Origin: Aquisphaera giovannonii
Lineage (GTDB): Bacteria; Planctomycetota; Planctomycetia; Isosphaerales; Isosphaeraceae
Reading direction: 5' to 3'
Length of the DNA stretch: 64,000 nt
Assembly: GCF_008087625.1 (NCBI RefSeq)
Contig: NZ_CP042997.1
Coordinates: 10,106,001 to 10,170,000, forward strand
Shown here: positions 42,645 to 52,085 of the stretch, piece by piece
Numbering within the stretch: position 1 is the stretch's first letter
Layout: every line of letters starts with the position of its first letter
Made by a program: the position numbers and the translations under genes
Notes under the pieces: generated by a model
The model's database searches: none
The model's input: the letters and a program-made list of their open reading frames with translations, nothing else
What the model was told of the DNA's origin: nothing

Positions 42645-43454
42645 TCACAGCGAGCCGCCGCACCGGAGGGTCGCCGCCAGGCCGAAATGATCGGATGCGT
42701 ACAGGGTCGGGTCGCGCGGGGAGGGCCGGTCGAGGATCAGGTCGCAATCGAGCACCTCGACGCCGGGGCCCGCGAAGATGTAGTCGAGGGTGCCCCGCCA
42801 GGGCCCGCCCGGGGTGTTCGAGAAGAGGCGGAGCATGGCCCGAGTGGCCGGGCCGCGTACCCTGCCGCCGGTGACCAGCGGCGTCGGGCAGGTATGGCTC
42901 GGCTCGCGCCCGCGGGCCGCCTCGTGGGCGGAGGCGAATCCCTCCTTCATCATCGCGATCGCCCGCGACCCCGGCGTGGCGTTGAAGTCGCCGCAGGCGA
43001 CGACCGGCAGCCCGGCGGCCCTCGTCGCGATCCACCCCCGGAGCCGCTCCACCTGCCGGACCCGCGCGCCGTGGACGCCGGGCGGCCAGTAGAAGTGCCC
43101 ATTGACGAGCGCCAGCGGGCCCTCGCCGGCCCGCACCTCGACGAGCTGGGCCGTCCGCCGCTGGCTGCCGAGGTCCAGGGTCTCATGCCGGGCGACCGGC
43201 AGGCGGCTGAGGACGGCGATCCCCTCCCGCCCTCGCCCCCTGCCCGACTTCGGGCAGATCTGCACCTCGTAGCCGCCGAGCGCGTCGGCCAGCCAGCGGG
43301 CGGTGCCCGACCCCGGCGGGGTGGTCACCTCCTGCAAGGCGATGAGGTCGAGCGAGAGCGCGGCCAACCCCTCCGCCAGCAGCGACCTCCGCTCGTTCCA
43401 CCGCGAGAGGTCGTTGAGGATGTTGATCGTGGCCACCCGGACCGTCGGATTCAT
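42645..43454 (-). CDS. Endonuclease/exonuclease/phosphatase (EEP) family hydrolase
   Basis: A 269-residue protein with the EEP metal-centre motifs in order: ATINILN near residue 9, LIALQEVT (Glu), NGHFYWPPG, VACGDFNATPGS and the C-terminal SDHFGLAATL His. No signal peptide or extra domain is present. The family includes DNA repair nucleases, phosphodiesterases and sphingomyelinase-like enzymes; single-domain bacterial members are mostly uncharacterised. It is divergent from a small polytopic membrane protein gene 114 bases away. Confidence 0.85.
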   Translation of the reverse strand: MNPTVRVATINILNDLSRWNERRSLLAEGLAALSLDLIALQEVTTPPGSGTARWLADALGGYEVQICPKSGRGRGREGIAVLSRLPVARHETLDLGSQRRTAQLVEVRAGEGPLALVNGHFYWPPGVHGARVRQVERLRGWIATRAAGLPVVACGDFNATPGSRAIAMMKEGFASAHEAARGREPSHTCPTPLVTGGRVRGPATRAMLRLFSNTPGGPWRGTLDYIFAGPGVEVLDCDLILDRPSPRDPTLYASDHFGLAATLRCGGSL

Positions 43455-43568
43455 GGCGGCGCCCTGGCCGGACGTGAGAGACTCGTCATGTCCCGGAATC
43501 CGGGCCGTACCATTCTGGCCCGCCCCGCGCCGCCACGGCGAGGGGCGGGCCATGGAAAGGGGGATGCG

Positions 43569-44366
43569 ATGGCCAACGAACGGCGGCTCATGGCCCTCGC
43601 GCTCGGGAACCTCGGCTTCGGGATCGCGGCCGCCATGCTGGCCCCCACCAAGGTCTACGGCGTGTACGGCGCGGAGGGCTTCCTCATGGTGCCGTCCCTG
43701 GCCTCGAACTTCTGCCAGGCCGTCCTGCTCCCCCTGTGGGTGGCCTATGCCGGGGCGCCTACGTGGAGGCGGGTGGCCGGGCTGGTCGCCGGCACGGCCT
43801 ACCTCGAGGCCCTCGCCCCCGCCGTCGTGAGGCGAGAGATACCCGGCATCGTCGCGGTCGCGGTCGCCGCGACCACGGCGGTCTGCTACGTGGGGCGGGC
43901 GCTCGGCATCCGGATCGCCCGGCGAGAGGCCGGCGACGAGCCCCCGGGGGCCAGGTTCGGGCCGTTGAGGTTCTCGATCCGGGGCCTGATGCTCGTCACC
44001 GCCGCGGTCGCCGTGCTCTGCGCCGGGGCGAGGGCCTTGCAGGAATCCTCGGCGCCCATCGCTGGCCTGCCGGCAGCCTGGGCGCTGTGCATCGTCGCCG
44101 TGGGGCTGGCGGCCCTGTGGGCCTCGCTGGGGGATGCCCGCCCTCGGGCGCGGGGGCCGGCCGTGCCGGCCCTCGCCTCCCTGCTGGGTGCCTCCCTCGC
44201 CTACGCCTTCGGGGCCCACGCCCGGGGCTGGGTCTACATCATCTCGACCATGCTCCTGTACGCGACGGTCCTGCTCGGGTCGCTGCTGGTCGTGAGGTCG
44301 TGCGGCTATCGCCTCGTGCGCCGGGCCGCATCGCCCGCGGGGCCGCCGGATGGTGCCGGGAACTGA
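43569..44366 (+). CDS. Polytopic membrane protein with SIRGLMLVTAAVAV segment
   Basis: A 265-residue protein from ATG 43569, preceded by AAAGGGGG. About seven hydrophobic helices are visible, including ALALGNLGFGIAAAMLAPTK, LMVPSLASNFCQAVLLPLWV, WALCIVAVGLAALWASL and WVYIISTMLLYATVLLGSLL. The stretch RFSIRGLMLVTAAVAVLCAG is a segment type found in many planctomycete membrane proteins. There is no known function. Confidence 0.65.
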   Translation: MANERRLMALALGNLGFGIAAAMLAPTKVYGVYGAEGFLMVPSLASNFCQAVLLPLWVAYAGAPTWRRVAGLVAGTAYLEALAPAVVRREIPGIVAVAVAATTAVCYVGRALGIRIARREAGDEPPGARFGPLRFSIRGLMLVTAAVAVLCAGARALQESSAPIAGLPAAWALCIVAVGLAALWASLGDARPRARGPAVPALASLLGASLAYAFGAHARGWVYIISTMLLYATVLLGSLLVVRSCGYRLVRRAASPAGPPDGAGN

Positions 44367-44481
44367 TCGCCCCGGGCCCCGCCGAATGGGCGGCATCCGT
44401 CCGCCCCGGCGGGCCGCGCGAACACGCCGAGGCCGGGCCTGCTCTGCCCCGTCGAAGGGGCCCGACGAGGCTGGGCGGATG

Positions 44482-44679
44482 TTAGCGATAGCCCCAGGCC
44501 GTCGCCCGGGCCGCCGGATACTCCGCCGGGGGAGGATCCGCGGAGAGTTCCCTCGCCCTCGTCTCCGCGAGCCGGTAATCGCGGTACGATCGCGGGCCCA
44601 TCATGGCCCCCCAGAGGAGCAGCGCGACGACGCCGACGGCCAGGATGTAGGTGCGGATTCGGAAGCTTGACAGTCCCAT
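44482..44679 (-). CDS. Small single-pass membrane protein
   Basis: A 65-residue protein from ATG 44679, with GCGAGG upstream. It has one hydrophobic helix (TYILAVGVVALLLWGAMMG, about residues 10-28) after FRIR, then a charged tail (SYRDYRLAETRARELSADPP). The F-x-IRT-x-hydrophobic pattern recurs in short planctomycete membrane proteins. The TGCGACACTYGTCGT motif lies 58 bases upstream. It is an easy gene to miss because a very long antisense-type open frame reads through it and continues far upstream. Confidence 0.55.
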   Translation of the reverse strand: MGLSSFRIRTYILAVGVVALLLWGAMMGPRSYRDYRLAETRARELSADPPPAEYPAARATAWGYR

Positions 44680-44736
44680 TTGCGGCCTCGCAATGAAACC
44701 CGACTTGCCCTCAAGTCGTCCGCATCCTACCACACC

Positions 44737-44751
44737 ACGACGAGTGTCGCA
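44737..44751 (-). promoter_or_regulatory. TGCGACACTYGTCGT motif, copy 3
   Basis: On the minus strand TGCGACACTCGTCGT, one base different from the copies at 11298 and 12949, and in the same orientation relative to the downstream gene. Flanking sequence is not related, so this copy is not part of the tandem duplication. Confidence 0.4.
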
Positions 44752-44900
44752 CAGGCCGGGCGGGCGATTCGCACGGCCCGTCCCCTGGGGTAAGCCTCCT
44801 GCCTCCCCCTTCGAGGGCGGGAGGCGAGTCCGGTCCTCGCCCCTCGCACCGTCGGCCGGCGTGGCGGCGAGGCCTCGCCGTCGCGGAGCCGCGCCTCCGC

Positions 44901-45836
44901 TCATCGCCCGGCGGGGCTCATCCAGGCGCGGACCAGTTCGCGGGCCGCCGGCCAGTCCATGTGGTCGAGGTCCTCGATCATCCCGGCCTCCTGCGCCGGG
45001 TGCCATCCCAGGCGCTCCCGCGTCAGCCTGCTGGACGCCGGCATGTCCATCGCGGCGAACATCGCCATCCAGCCGAAGTGGCCGGCCGCCTCCTCGGGCG
45101 TCAGGGAGACGGCCGGGACGCCCAGGCCCCGGCCGATCGCCTCGGCGATCGCCCGGGCCGGGACGCCCTCCTCGGCGACGGCGTGATATCGCGCCCGGTT
45201 CGGCCCCTTCTCCAGGGCCAGCCGGTAGACGGGCGCGGCGTCGAGGACGTGCACCGCGGGCCAGCGGTTGAGGCCGTCCCCGACGTAGGCCGCGACGCCC
45301 TTCTGGCAGGCGACGGCGATCGCGGGCGTGACCAGCCCCTGCTTCTGCGTGTTGTGAACCTGCGGCAGCCGCACCACCGCCACGCGCACGCCGCGGCCGG
45401 CGACCTCCTCCGCCGCGATCTCCGAGGCCGAGCGCGGATTCGGGTGGTGGGGGTCGAAGTGGTCCTCGACCGAGGGATCGCCCGGCACCGCGGTCCCCAT
45501 CCCCGTCCCGGACGTGATGACGAAGGGGCGGCCGGAGCCGGCGAGCGCGTCCCCCATCGCCCGGATGGCCCGCCGGTCCGCCTCGCAGGACTCCGCGAAC
45601 CGCGAGAAGTCGTGATTGAAGCCGAGGTGGATCACCCCGTCCGAGGCCGCCGCCCCGGCCCGCAGGCTCTCGAGGTCCTCGAGGTCGCCCCGGTGCACCC
45701 CAACCCCGGCGGCGGCGAGCGCCGCGGCCCCCCCGTCCGAGCGGGCCAGGCCCAGCACCGTGTGGCCCGCCTCGATGAGATCCCGGACGACCTCGGTGCC
45801 GATGAAGCCCGTCGCCCCCGTGACGAAAACACGCAT
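44901..45836 (-). CDS. Extended SDR / NAD-dependent epimerase-like protein
   Basis: A 311-residue protein from ATG 45836 with GGAGG upstream. The N-terminal Rossmann motif is VFVTGATGFIG (TGxxGxxG), followed by LARSDGGAAALAAAGVGVHR and GDLEDLESL. The usual Tyr-x3-Lys is not evident, so it may be an atypical NmrA- or SDR-a-type reductase or a regulator-like NAD(P) sensor; many relatives are annotated as NAD-dependent epimerase/dehydratase. It is divergent from an AraC-type gene, a common arrangement for a reductase and its activator. Confidence 0.8.
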   Translation of the reverse strand: MRVFVTGATGFIGTEVVRDLIEAGHTVLGLARSDGGAAALAAAGVGVHRGDLEDLESLRAGAAASDGVIHLGFNHDFSRFAESCEADRRAIRAMGDALAGSGRPFVITSGTGMGTAVPGDPSVEDHFDPHHPNPRSASEIAAEEVAGRGVRVAVVRLPQVHNTQKQGLVTPAIAVACQKGVAAYVGDGLNRWPAVHVLDAAPVYRLALEKGPNRARYHAVAEEGVPARAIAEAIGRGLGVPAVSLTPEEAAGHFGWMAMFAAMDMPASSRLTRERLGWHPAQEAGMIEDLDHMDWPAARELVRAWMSPAGR

Positions 45837-45875
45837 CAGGAAACCTCCGTGGAGATGACTTTCGGTCCCGTGGGT

Positions 45876-45904
45876 CAGAGCGTAGGCTCTGGGCCTGATA
45901 CGAT
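45876..45904 (+). promoter_or_regulatory. Palindrome and extended -10 in the SDR/AraC divergent region
   Basis: CAGAGC-GTAG-GCTCTG (45876-45891) is a perfect 6-bp inverted repeat, followed by TGATACGAT (45896-45904), which fits an extended -10 (TGn plus TACGAT). It could be the AraC promoter with an overlapping operator. Confidence 0.35.
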
Positions 45905-45951
45905 CTATGCTCCGAAATCCAAATCTTCTTCGCGATCGTCCAGGAGGCCCC

Positions 45952-46878
45952 ATGGATCCGCTCTCGGGCGTGCTCTCGCTGCTGAAGCCGCGGAACACGA
46001 TGTGCGCCGGCTTCGACGTGGGCGGGGACTGGTCGATCCGGTTCCCCGAGCACGAGGGCATCAAGTGCTATGCGATCGCCTCCGGCCGATGCTGGCTCGC
46101 CGTGGAGGGCGTCGCCGAGGCGCTGCACCTCCGGGCGGGCGACTCCTTCCTCCTCCCGCTGGGGCGGCCGTTCCGCCTGGCGAGCGACCTGGCCCTGCCC
46201 CCGGTCGACTTCAGGTCGGTCTACGAGAAGCCGGCGAGCGGGGGCATCTCGGTCTGGAACGGGGGAGGCGACGTCTCCGGGGTCGGGGGGTACTTCGAGC
46301 TCGAGGAGAATCACGCCGGCATCCTGCTGGGGATGCTGCCGCCGATCGTCCACATCCGGGAGGAGGCGGACCGGCGGGCGCTCCGCTGGTCGATGGAGCG
46401 GATGATGGCGGAGCTGCGCGAGCCGCAGCCCGGCGGCTTCCTGGTCCTCCAGCACCTCGCGCACATGATGCTGGTCCAGGCCCTGCGGGCGCACCTCGCG
46501 GGGGGCCCGGGCGGCGGCGTCGGCTGGCTCTTCGCCCTGGCGGACCGTCAGATCGGGCCGGCGATCGACGCCATGCACGGCGAGCCCGCCCGCCCCTGGA
46601 CCTTGCAGGAGCTGGCGGACCGCGCCGGGATGTCGCGATCGGGCTTCGCCGCGCGGTTCAAGGAGGCCGTGGGGGCGACGCCCATCGATTACCTGACGCG
46701 ATGGCGGATGCTCCTGGCCGGCGACCGCCTGCGGAGCTCCGGCGAACCCGTCTCGGCCATCGCGAGGTCGCTCGGGTACGAGTCCGAGAGCGCCTTCAGC
46801 ACCGCGTTCAAGAGGGTGATGGGCCGCTCGCCCCGGCAGTACAGCCGCGGCCGCGACCCGGTCGCCGCGTCGCCGTAG
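45952..46878 (+). CDS. AraC-family transcriptional regulator with cupin sensor domain
   Basis: A 308-residue protein from ATG 45952 with AGGAGG upstream. Residues about 10-190 form a Cupin_6-type ligand domain (GDSFLLPLGRPFRLASDLAL). Residues about 205-300 hold the two helix-turn-helix motifs of AraC proteins: WTLQELADRAGMSRSGFAAR and PVSAIARSLGYESESAFSTA, ending in FKRVMGRSPRQY. It is divergent from an extended SDR gene and probably activates or represses it. Confidence 0.88.
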   Translation: MDPLSGVLSLLKPRNTMCAGFDVGGDWSIRFPEHEGIKCYAIASGRCWLAVEGVAEALHLRAGDSFLLPLGRPFRLASDLALPPVDFRSVYEKPASGGISVWNGGGDVSGVGGYFELEENHAGILLGMLPPIVHIREEADRRALRWSMERMMAELREPQPGGFLVLQHLAHMMLVQALRAHLAGGPGGGVGWLFALADRQIGPAIDAMHGEPARPWTLQELADRAGMSRSGFAARFKEAVGATPIDYLTRWRMLLAGDRLRSSGEPVSAIARSLGYESESAFSTAFKRVMGRSPRQYSRGRDPVAASP

Positions 46879-47046
46879 CGAGGGAGGGGCGGGGATCGGG
46901 CCCCGCGGGGCCGCGTCCCGCCTGCCGGCGTCCCCGGGCGGTGGCCGGCGACCTCCGGGAAGACGCCGCGAAAACTTCATCGAAGATTGCGGGAAGGCCG
47001 CGCCGCGGTCCGGTAGATTCGTGGGGCATGCGAGCGTCGGTACGCG

Positions 47047-48699
47047 ATGCCCCCGGACGGTCGGGGCCGATTGCCGCGACTCGGTGCCCCACTCAGGACC
47101 CTCGCCGTGCTCGACCTCTCGGATCTGCTGACCGCCGTGCGTGCCGAAGGCGGCGTCAGCCGCCGCCTGTTCCTGGCCTATGGGGCGGCGCTGTCGGCCT
47201 TGCCGCTCCTCGACCGTCGCGCCGAGGCCAGGGGCGGCAAGGTCGCCTTCGCCGGCGACCCGTTCTCCCTCGGGGTCGCGTCGGGGGACCCGACGCATTC
47301 GGGCATGGTCCTGTGGACGCGGCTCGCGCCGAAGCCCCTGGACCCCGACGGCGGCCTGCCGCCCGAGGCGATCGAGGTCGCCTGGGAGCTGGCGGACGAC
47401 GAAGGGATGCGCGAGGTCGTCCGCCGGGGGACGGCCGTGGCGACCCCGCAGCTCGCTCACTCCGTGCACGTGGAAGTGGAGGGGCTCCGGCCGGACCGCT
47501 GGTACTGGTATCGGTTCCGGGCCGGCGACGCGACCAGCCCGGTCGGCCGCACCCGCACGGCCCCCGCGCCGGACGCCTCCCCGGAGCGGCTCCGGCTCGC
47601 GTTCGCCTCGTGCTCGCACTACGAGCAGGGGCTCTTCACGGCCTACCGGCACATGGCCGAGGACGACCTCGACCTGGCGTTCCACCTGGGCGACTACATC
47701 TACGAGTACGCGGGGAAGGACCGGCTCGTCCGCAAGCACGCCGGGCCGAAGCTCCGCAGCCTGGCCGACTACCGCGTCCGCCACGCCCAGTACAAGACCG
47801 ACCCGGACCTCCGGGCCGCCCACGCGCGCTGCCCCTGGGTGGTCACGTGGGACGACCACGAGTTCGAGAACAACTACGCGAACGACGTCTCCGAGAAGGC
47901 CGGCGTGGACCCGGCCGAGTTCCTCGAGCAGCGGGCGCGAGCCTACCAGGCCTACTACGAGGCGATGCCGCTGCGGCCCTCCTCCGTGCCGCGCGGGCCG
48001 CGGATGAAACTCTACCGGACCCTCCCGTTCGGCCGCCTGGCGACCTTCCAGGTCCTGGACACCCGCCAGTACCGCACCGACCAGCCCAACGACGACCGCG
48101 CCGCCCCGCTGAACGAGGCGGCCCTGAGCCCCAAGAACACGATCCTCGGCGCCGAGCAGGCCGGATGGCTGAAGGCGGCCCTCCTGGGCTCGACGGGGAC
48201 GTGGAACGTGCTCGCCCAGCAGGTGATGATGGGGATGGTCGGCCGGGGCCGCAAGCCCGGCGAGCCGCCGCTCTACTCGATGGACCAGTGGCCCGGCTAC
48301 GCCGCCGAGCGGATGAAGCTCGTCGAGTTCCTCGCCGACCGTCGCGTGCCCAACCCCGTCGTCCTGACCGGCGACATCCACTCCAACTGGGTCAACGACC
48401 TCCGCGTCGACGACCGCAAGCCCGAGACGCCCGTCGTCGCGGCCGAGTTCGTCGGCACGTCGATCACCAGCGGCGGCAACGGCTCGCCCCAAATCGACGG
48501 CCTCGACGCCCTCCTCGCGGCCAACCCCTGCGTCCGCTTCCACAACCGCCAGCGGGGCTACGTGCGCTGCACGGTCACCCCCCGGACGTGGACGAGCGAC
48601 TACCGGATCGTCGAGGACGTGACGTCCCCCGGCGCCCCGGCGCGGACGCTGGCGTCGTTCGTCGTCGAGGCCGGCCGGCCCGGCGTCCATCCCGCCTGA
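47047..48699 (+). CDS. phoD: PhoD-type alkaline phosphatase/phosphodiesterase
   Basis: About 550 residues from ATG 47047; GTG 47107 is an alternative that places the twin-arginine-like leader SRRLFLAYGAALSALPLL closer to the start. The PhoD N-terminal domain (FSLGVASGDPTHSGMVLWTR) is followed by the metallophosphatase core with FASCSHYEQG, HLGDYIYEYAG, TWDDHEFENNY and the metal-ligand TGDIHSNW. PhoD enzymes are Tat-exported, Ca/Fe-dependent and release phosphate from mono- and diesters. No Pho box was recognised. A 15-bp hairpin follows the gene. Confidence 0.88.
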   Translation: MPPDGRGRLPRLGAPLRTLAVLDLSDLLTAVRAEGGVSRRLFLAYGAALSALPLLDRRAEARGGKVAFAGDPFSLGVASGDPTHSGMVLWTRLAPKPLDPDGGLPPEAIEVAWELADDEGMREVVRRGTAVATPQLAHSVHVEVEGLRPDRWYWYRFRAGDATSPVGRTRTAPAPDASPERLRLAFASCSHYEQGLFTAYRHMAEDDLDLAFHLGDYIYEYAGKDRLVRKHAGPKLRSLADYRVRHAQYKTDPDLRAAHARCPWVVTWDDHEFENNYANDVSEKAGVDPAEFLEQRARAYQAYYEAMPLRPSSVPRGPRMKLYRTLPFGRLATFQVLDTRQYRTDQPNDDRAAPLNEAALSPKNTILGAEQAGWLKAALLGSTGTWNVLAQQVMMGMVGRGRKPGEPPLYSMDQWPGYAAERMKLVEFLADRRVPNPVVLTGDIHSNWVNDLRVDDRKPETPVVAAEFVGTSITSGGNGSPQIDGLDALLAANPCVRFHNRQRGYVRCTVTPRTWTSDYRIVEDVTSPGAPARTLASFVVEAGRPGVHPA

Positions 48700-48775
48700 G
48701 CCCGCGGCGGGGCCGGGCCGGTGCGATGGCGGTGCGATCGGGCATGGCCCCGCCGAGGTCCGGGCCCGCGGCGAA

Positions 48776-48809
48776 GCCCGGGGCCTCATCGCCGGATGAG
48801 GCCCCGGGC
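48776..48809 (+). terminator. Hairpin after phoD
   Basis: GCCCGGGGCCTCATC (48776-48790) pairs perfectly with GATGAGGCCCCGGGC (48795-48809) around a 4-base loop, 76 bases past the stop codon and before the next rightward gene. Confidence 0.6.
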
Positions 48810-48933
48810 CGGATGCCGCGCGACGCCCAGGAATTCTCGCGAAGCGAGAACCGCGCGGGGCATTCGCGGCATTATAGGGAAACGGCCGACATCGCATCGG
48901 CGCGGGCGGGGACTCTGCCGGGGGAGGCGCGGC

Positions 48934-50376
48934 GTGGGCAACAAACGACGGGGCGGGGCCGTGCTGGAGCGGCTCCGGCTCCTCTACAACGTGGGGAGCA
49001 TCGGGGAGCTGACCGACGGCCAGCTCCTGGAGCGGTTCGCGACCGATCGGGGCGAGGGGGCCGAGCTCGCCTTCGCCGCCCTCGTGGAGCGGCACGAGGC
49101 GACGGTCTGGCGAGCCTGCCTGGCCATCGCCCGGGACGAGCACGACGCGGAGGACGCCTTCCAGGCCACGTTCCTCGTGCTCGTGAAGAAAGCCCGGTCG
49201 CTCTGGGTGCGGGAGTCGCTGGGCCCCTGGCTGTACGAGGTCGCCTGCCGGACGGCCCGCCGGGCCCGCGCGAAGGCCGCCCTCAGCCGCCGGCACGAGC
49301 ATCCCGCCCCGGCCGCGGGGCTGGGCGCGGTCGAGCCCGCCGGGGAAGTCCCGGGGCGCGACCCCGAGGAGGAGGCCGCCGTCCACGAGGAGCTGGATCG
49401 GCTGCCGGAGAAGTACCGGGCGCCGATCGTGCTCTGCGACCTGGGCGGCCGCACGCATCGCGACGCGGCGAGGTGCCTCGGCTGGCCGATTGGCACCGTC
49501 AAGAGCCGGCAGTCGAAGGGCCGCGGCATGCTCCGCGACCGCCTGACGCGCCGGGGGCTGGCGACGGCCGCCGTCGCGGCCGGCGCGTCCCTCGGGAGGG
49601 GCGCCGCCGGGGCCGTCCCGCATCATGTCGCGCGGGACGCGGTCCGCGCCGCGATGCGGACGTCGGGGCGGCTGTTCGCGGGGGCGGATGTCTCTTCGGC
49701 CGTCCTCACACTCACGAGGGAAGGACTTGCAGCCATGCTCTGGACCAGGATCCGTTGCGTCGCGGCCGTGGCCCTGGCGATCGTCGCCGCGTCCGGCGGG
49801 GCAGGCGTTTATGTCAGGGGCTCCCAGGAGCCCGCGGACCGGCCGCCGACCGCCGAGAAGCCCGGGGCCGCGACGGACCGGCCGCGACGGCCGGAAGATG
49901 GCGCCGCGCGGCTCAGGCTGCAAGCACAACGCATCGCGACGCGGAAGGCCAAGGCGAACTACGAGATCGCCCGGCTGCAGCTCGAGCTCGCGGAGATCGC
50001 CGTCGAGGAGTACGAGGCCGTCGGCTATCCCCGGGACCTCGCCTCGGTCGAGCACGACATCGCCCTCGCGAAATCGGACGTGGGCCGCTATCAGGATCGG
50101 GTCGCGTGGGCCGAGGGCATGCTCAAGAGGGGGTACGTCTCGAAGGCCCAGAAGGAGTCGGACGACCTGAGCCTGAAGAAGTCGGAATACGGCCTCGAGC
50201 AGAATCGGGCGAAGCGAAGGGTCCTGGTCGATTACACGAAGGGGAAGACGATCAGGGAGCTCCGCTCCGCGATCGAGAAGGCCCGGGTGGAGATGCTGGA
50301 CAGGGAGTCGGAATGGGAGCAGGCGAGGGCCGCGGAGGTCGAGCTGGGGCGTCACCTCGATCCCGTCGCGGAGTGA
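48934..50376 (+). CDS. ECF sigma factor fused to a membrane helix and HlyD-like coiled coil
   Basis: A 480-residue protein from GTG 48934, chosen for the strong GGGGAGG site 10 bases upstream. Residues 30-205 are an ECF sigma factor: region 2 LAFAALVERHEATVWRACLA and EDAFQATFLVLVKKARSL; region 4 RLPEKYRAPIVLCDLGGRTH with helix-turn-helix DAARCLGWPIGTVKSRQSKG. A linker and one membrane helix (about 272-295) follow, then a long charged coiled coil (320-475) resembling the hairpins of HlyD-type secretion adaptors. The sigma factor would thus be permanently membrane-attached, perhaps released by proteolysis. No anti-sigma gene is adjacent. Confidence 0.82.
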   Translation: MGNKRRGGAVLERLRLLYNVGSIGELTDGQLLERFATDRGEGAELAFAALVERHEATVWRACLAIARDEHDAEDAFQATFLVLVKKARSLWVRESLGPWLYEVACRTARRARAKAALSRRHEHPAPAAGLGAVEPAGEVPGRDPEEEAAVHEELDRLPEKYRAPIVLCDLGGRTHRDAARCLGWPIGTVKSRQSKGRGMLRDRLTRRGLATAAVAAGASLGRGAAGAVPHHVARDAVRAAMRTSGRLFAGADVSSAVLTLTREGLAAMLWTRIRCVAAVALAIVAASGGAGVYVRGSQEPADRPPTAEKPGAATDRPRRPEDGAARLRLQAQRIATRKAKANYEIARLQLELAEIAVEEYEAVGYPRDLASVEHDIALAKSDVGRYQDRVAWAEGMLKRGYVSKAQKESDDLSLKKSEYGLEQNRAKRRVLVDYTKGKTIRELRSAIEKARVEMLDRESEWEQARAAEVELGRHLDPVAE

Positions 50377-50455
50377 TGGGACCGGCGAATCGGAGCCGTC
50401 GCACGGGCAATCCCCCCGACGCCGGAAACGCGGCCGGGTCGCGGGCCCCCGCCCC

Positions 50456-51850
50456 CTACTTGCCGGCGTCGTCGGCCGGCGCAACCGGCCGGTGGCGGGG
50501 GATCTCCGCCTTGAAGTCGCCGAGGCTGATCCACTTCAGGCGACGGTCCAGGTCCACCTCGGCGACGGCGACGGTGCCCCACTCCTTCGCCTGGGCGATC
50601 ACGTCGCCGGCGTGGTCGAAGACGCCCGAGATCATCCAGTTCGTGGACACGTCCTCATACGTGCTGCTGACGAGATAGACGTGGTTCTCGCACGCCCGGG
50701 CGCGGGCCAGCAGCGGGTTGCAGCCCCAGACGGGCCAGGCGATCACCTCGGCGCCGCGGGCGGCGAGCTCGCGGGCGACCTCCGGGAAGAAGCCGTCGTA
50801 GCAGACCATCATGCCGACCTTGCCGAACCGGGTCTCGAAGACCGGATAGTCGGAGCCCGGCGCGATGCCGCCCTCGACCTCGCCCCGCGGCAGGCAGGTC
50901 TTCCGGTACTTGCCGACCACCTTGCCGTCGGGGCCGATCAGGACCGCGACGTTGTACACGAGGCTCCCGTCGCGCTCCAGCAGCCCCGCCACGATGTACA
51001 GGTCGTGCTCCTTCGCGAGCCGGCCGAAGTCCTCGGTGGACGGGCCCGGGATCGGCTCGGCCACCTCGTGATACTTCCTGCCCAGGCCGGGGTAGGTGAG
51101 CGTCTCGCCCAGCACGACGAGGTCGGCCTTGCGCCGGGCGGCCTCGGCGACGAGCGGCGCGTACATCCGGCGGTTGTCCTCGGGCGACTTCCCCCCCGAC
51201 GGCCGGAAGTGGACGGCGGCCAGCCGAACGACCCGCGGCGGCGGGGCCGTCGCCTCGGCGAGCGACGCGTCGCGCCAGCGGACCTCGCCGTCCCTGCCGG
51301 CCCAGCGCAGGTGGAGCTCGACGACGGCCCGCGCCGCCCGGGACGGGGCCCGGTAGGTGTCGGATACCTCGACCCACCCCGAGCCGTCGTCCCCCCGCGT
51401 CGCCGGGAACTCCGTCTCGGCCATCGGGGTGGAGCCCTTGAGGTACCCGCTCACCGCCGGCTCGTCGAGCGGCACGGGCCGCCCCTGCGCGTCCCGCCAG
51501 TGGACCTCCGCCACGACGCTCCGCCGGGGCAGGCCCACGCCCTTCGCCCGGTACCGCGCGTCGAACCGATAATGGCGGCCGCCCGCGACCGGGAAGGTCC
51601 TGGTCCAGCATCCGTCCAAGCCCTCCCGCCCCCCGGCCCGGATGACCAGCACGGGCGGGCTCCCCGCCTTCTCGCCCGGCTCGCACGCGAATTCGGGCCG
51701 GATCTCCGGCCGGGGCGACCCGGTCGACCACCCGCCCGCATCCGGGGCCTCGCCCGCCGATCCCGGCCCGGCCGCCGCGGCCAGCCACGCACCGACGAGG
51801 ACCATTCCGAAGACGCCACGTGGGACGCGGCCGAGCGTCATCGATGCCAT
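50456..51850 (-). CDS. Secreted carbon-nitrogen hydrolase (nitrilase superfamily) with N-terminal beta domain
   Basis: A 464-residue protein. A signal peptide ([20 protein letters not shown]) is followed by about 180 residues of beta-sandwich-like sequence (galactose-binding or CBM-like: [48 protein letters not shown]). The nitrilase core has the complete Glu-Lys-Cys triad: [18 protein letters not shown] and CYDGFFPE. It cleaves or forms non-peptide C-N bonds, apparently outside the cytoplasm. Start 51850 is followed by a second Met three residues on. A decayed 3' copy lies at 38636-38825. Confidence 0.85.
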   Translation of the reverse strand: MASMTLGRVPRGVFGMVLVGAWLAAAAGPGSAGEAPDAGGWSTGSPRPEIRPEFACEPGEKAGSPPVLVIRAGGREGLDGCWTRTFPVAGGRHYRFDARYRAKGVGLPRRSVVAEVHWRDAQGRPVPLDEPAVSGYLKGSTPMAETEFPATRGDDGSGWVEVSDTYRAPSRAARAVVELHLRWAGRDGEVRWRDASLAEATAPPPRVVRLAAVHFRPSGGKSPEDNRRMYAPLVAEAARRKADLVVLGETLTYPGLGRKYHEVAEPIPGPSTEDFGRLAKEHDLYIVAGLLERDGSLVYNVAVLIGPDGKVVGKYRKTCLPRGEVEGGIAPGSDYPVFETRFGKVGMMVCYDGFFPEVARELAARGAEVIAWPVWGCNPLLARARACENHVYLVSSTYEDVSTNWMISGVFDHAGDVIAQAKEWGTVAVAEVDLDRRLKWISLGDFKAEIPRHRPVAPADDAGK

Positions 51851-51980
51851 CGCACACCCCGTTCCCGAAGAGGATTTCGTCGGCAAGGCCCGGGCCCGCA
51901 CATCGCCCTACTGTATCAACCTGGGCGGTCCGACGAGAGGGCCCCCATCCCGCCGTGCGCGGCGACGCCCGCCCATTGTT

Positions 51981-52009
51981 TTGACATGGCCGTCGCGTGC
52001 GGGTATCCT
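51981..52009 (+). promoter_or_regulatory. Sigma70-type promoter of the C39-like gene
   Basis: TTGACA (51981-51986), a 17-base spacer, and TATCCT (52004-52009), the best housekeeping-type promoter in the window. Transcription would begin about 70 bases before ATG 52086. Confidence 0.6.
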
Positions 52010-52085
52010 CGGCCCTCTGACGTCTGTCATGGGCGGCGCGTGCCCGGCCGGACAGAGCCGTCGGTGACGCGAGGAGGCTCGGGAG

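Noticed and set aside
44482-50484. Continuous 2000-codon leftward open frame
   Set aside because: It runs antisense to PhoD and the fused sigma factor, which have clear domains and ribosome sites, and its translation is Arg/Gly/Pro-rich noise. Only the last 65 codons look real.
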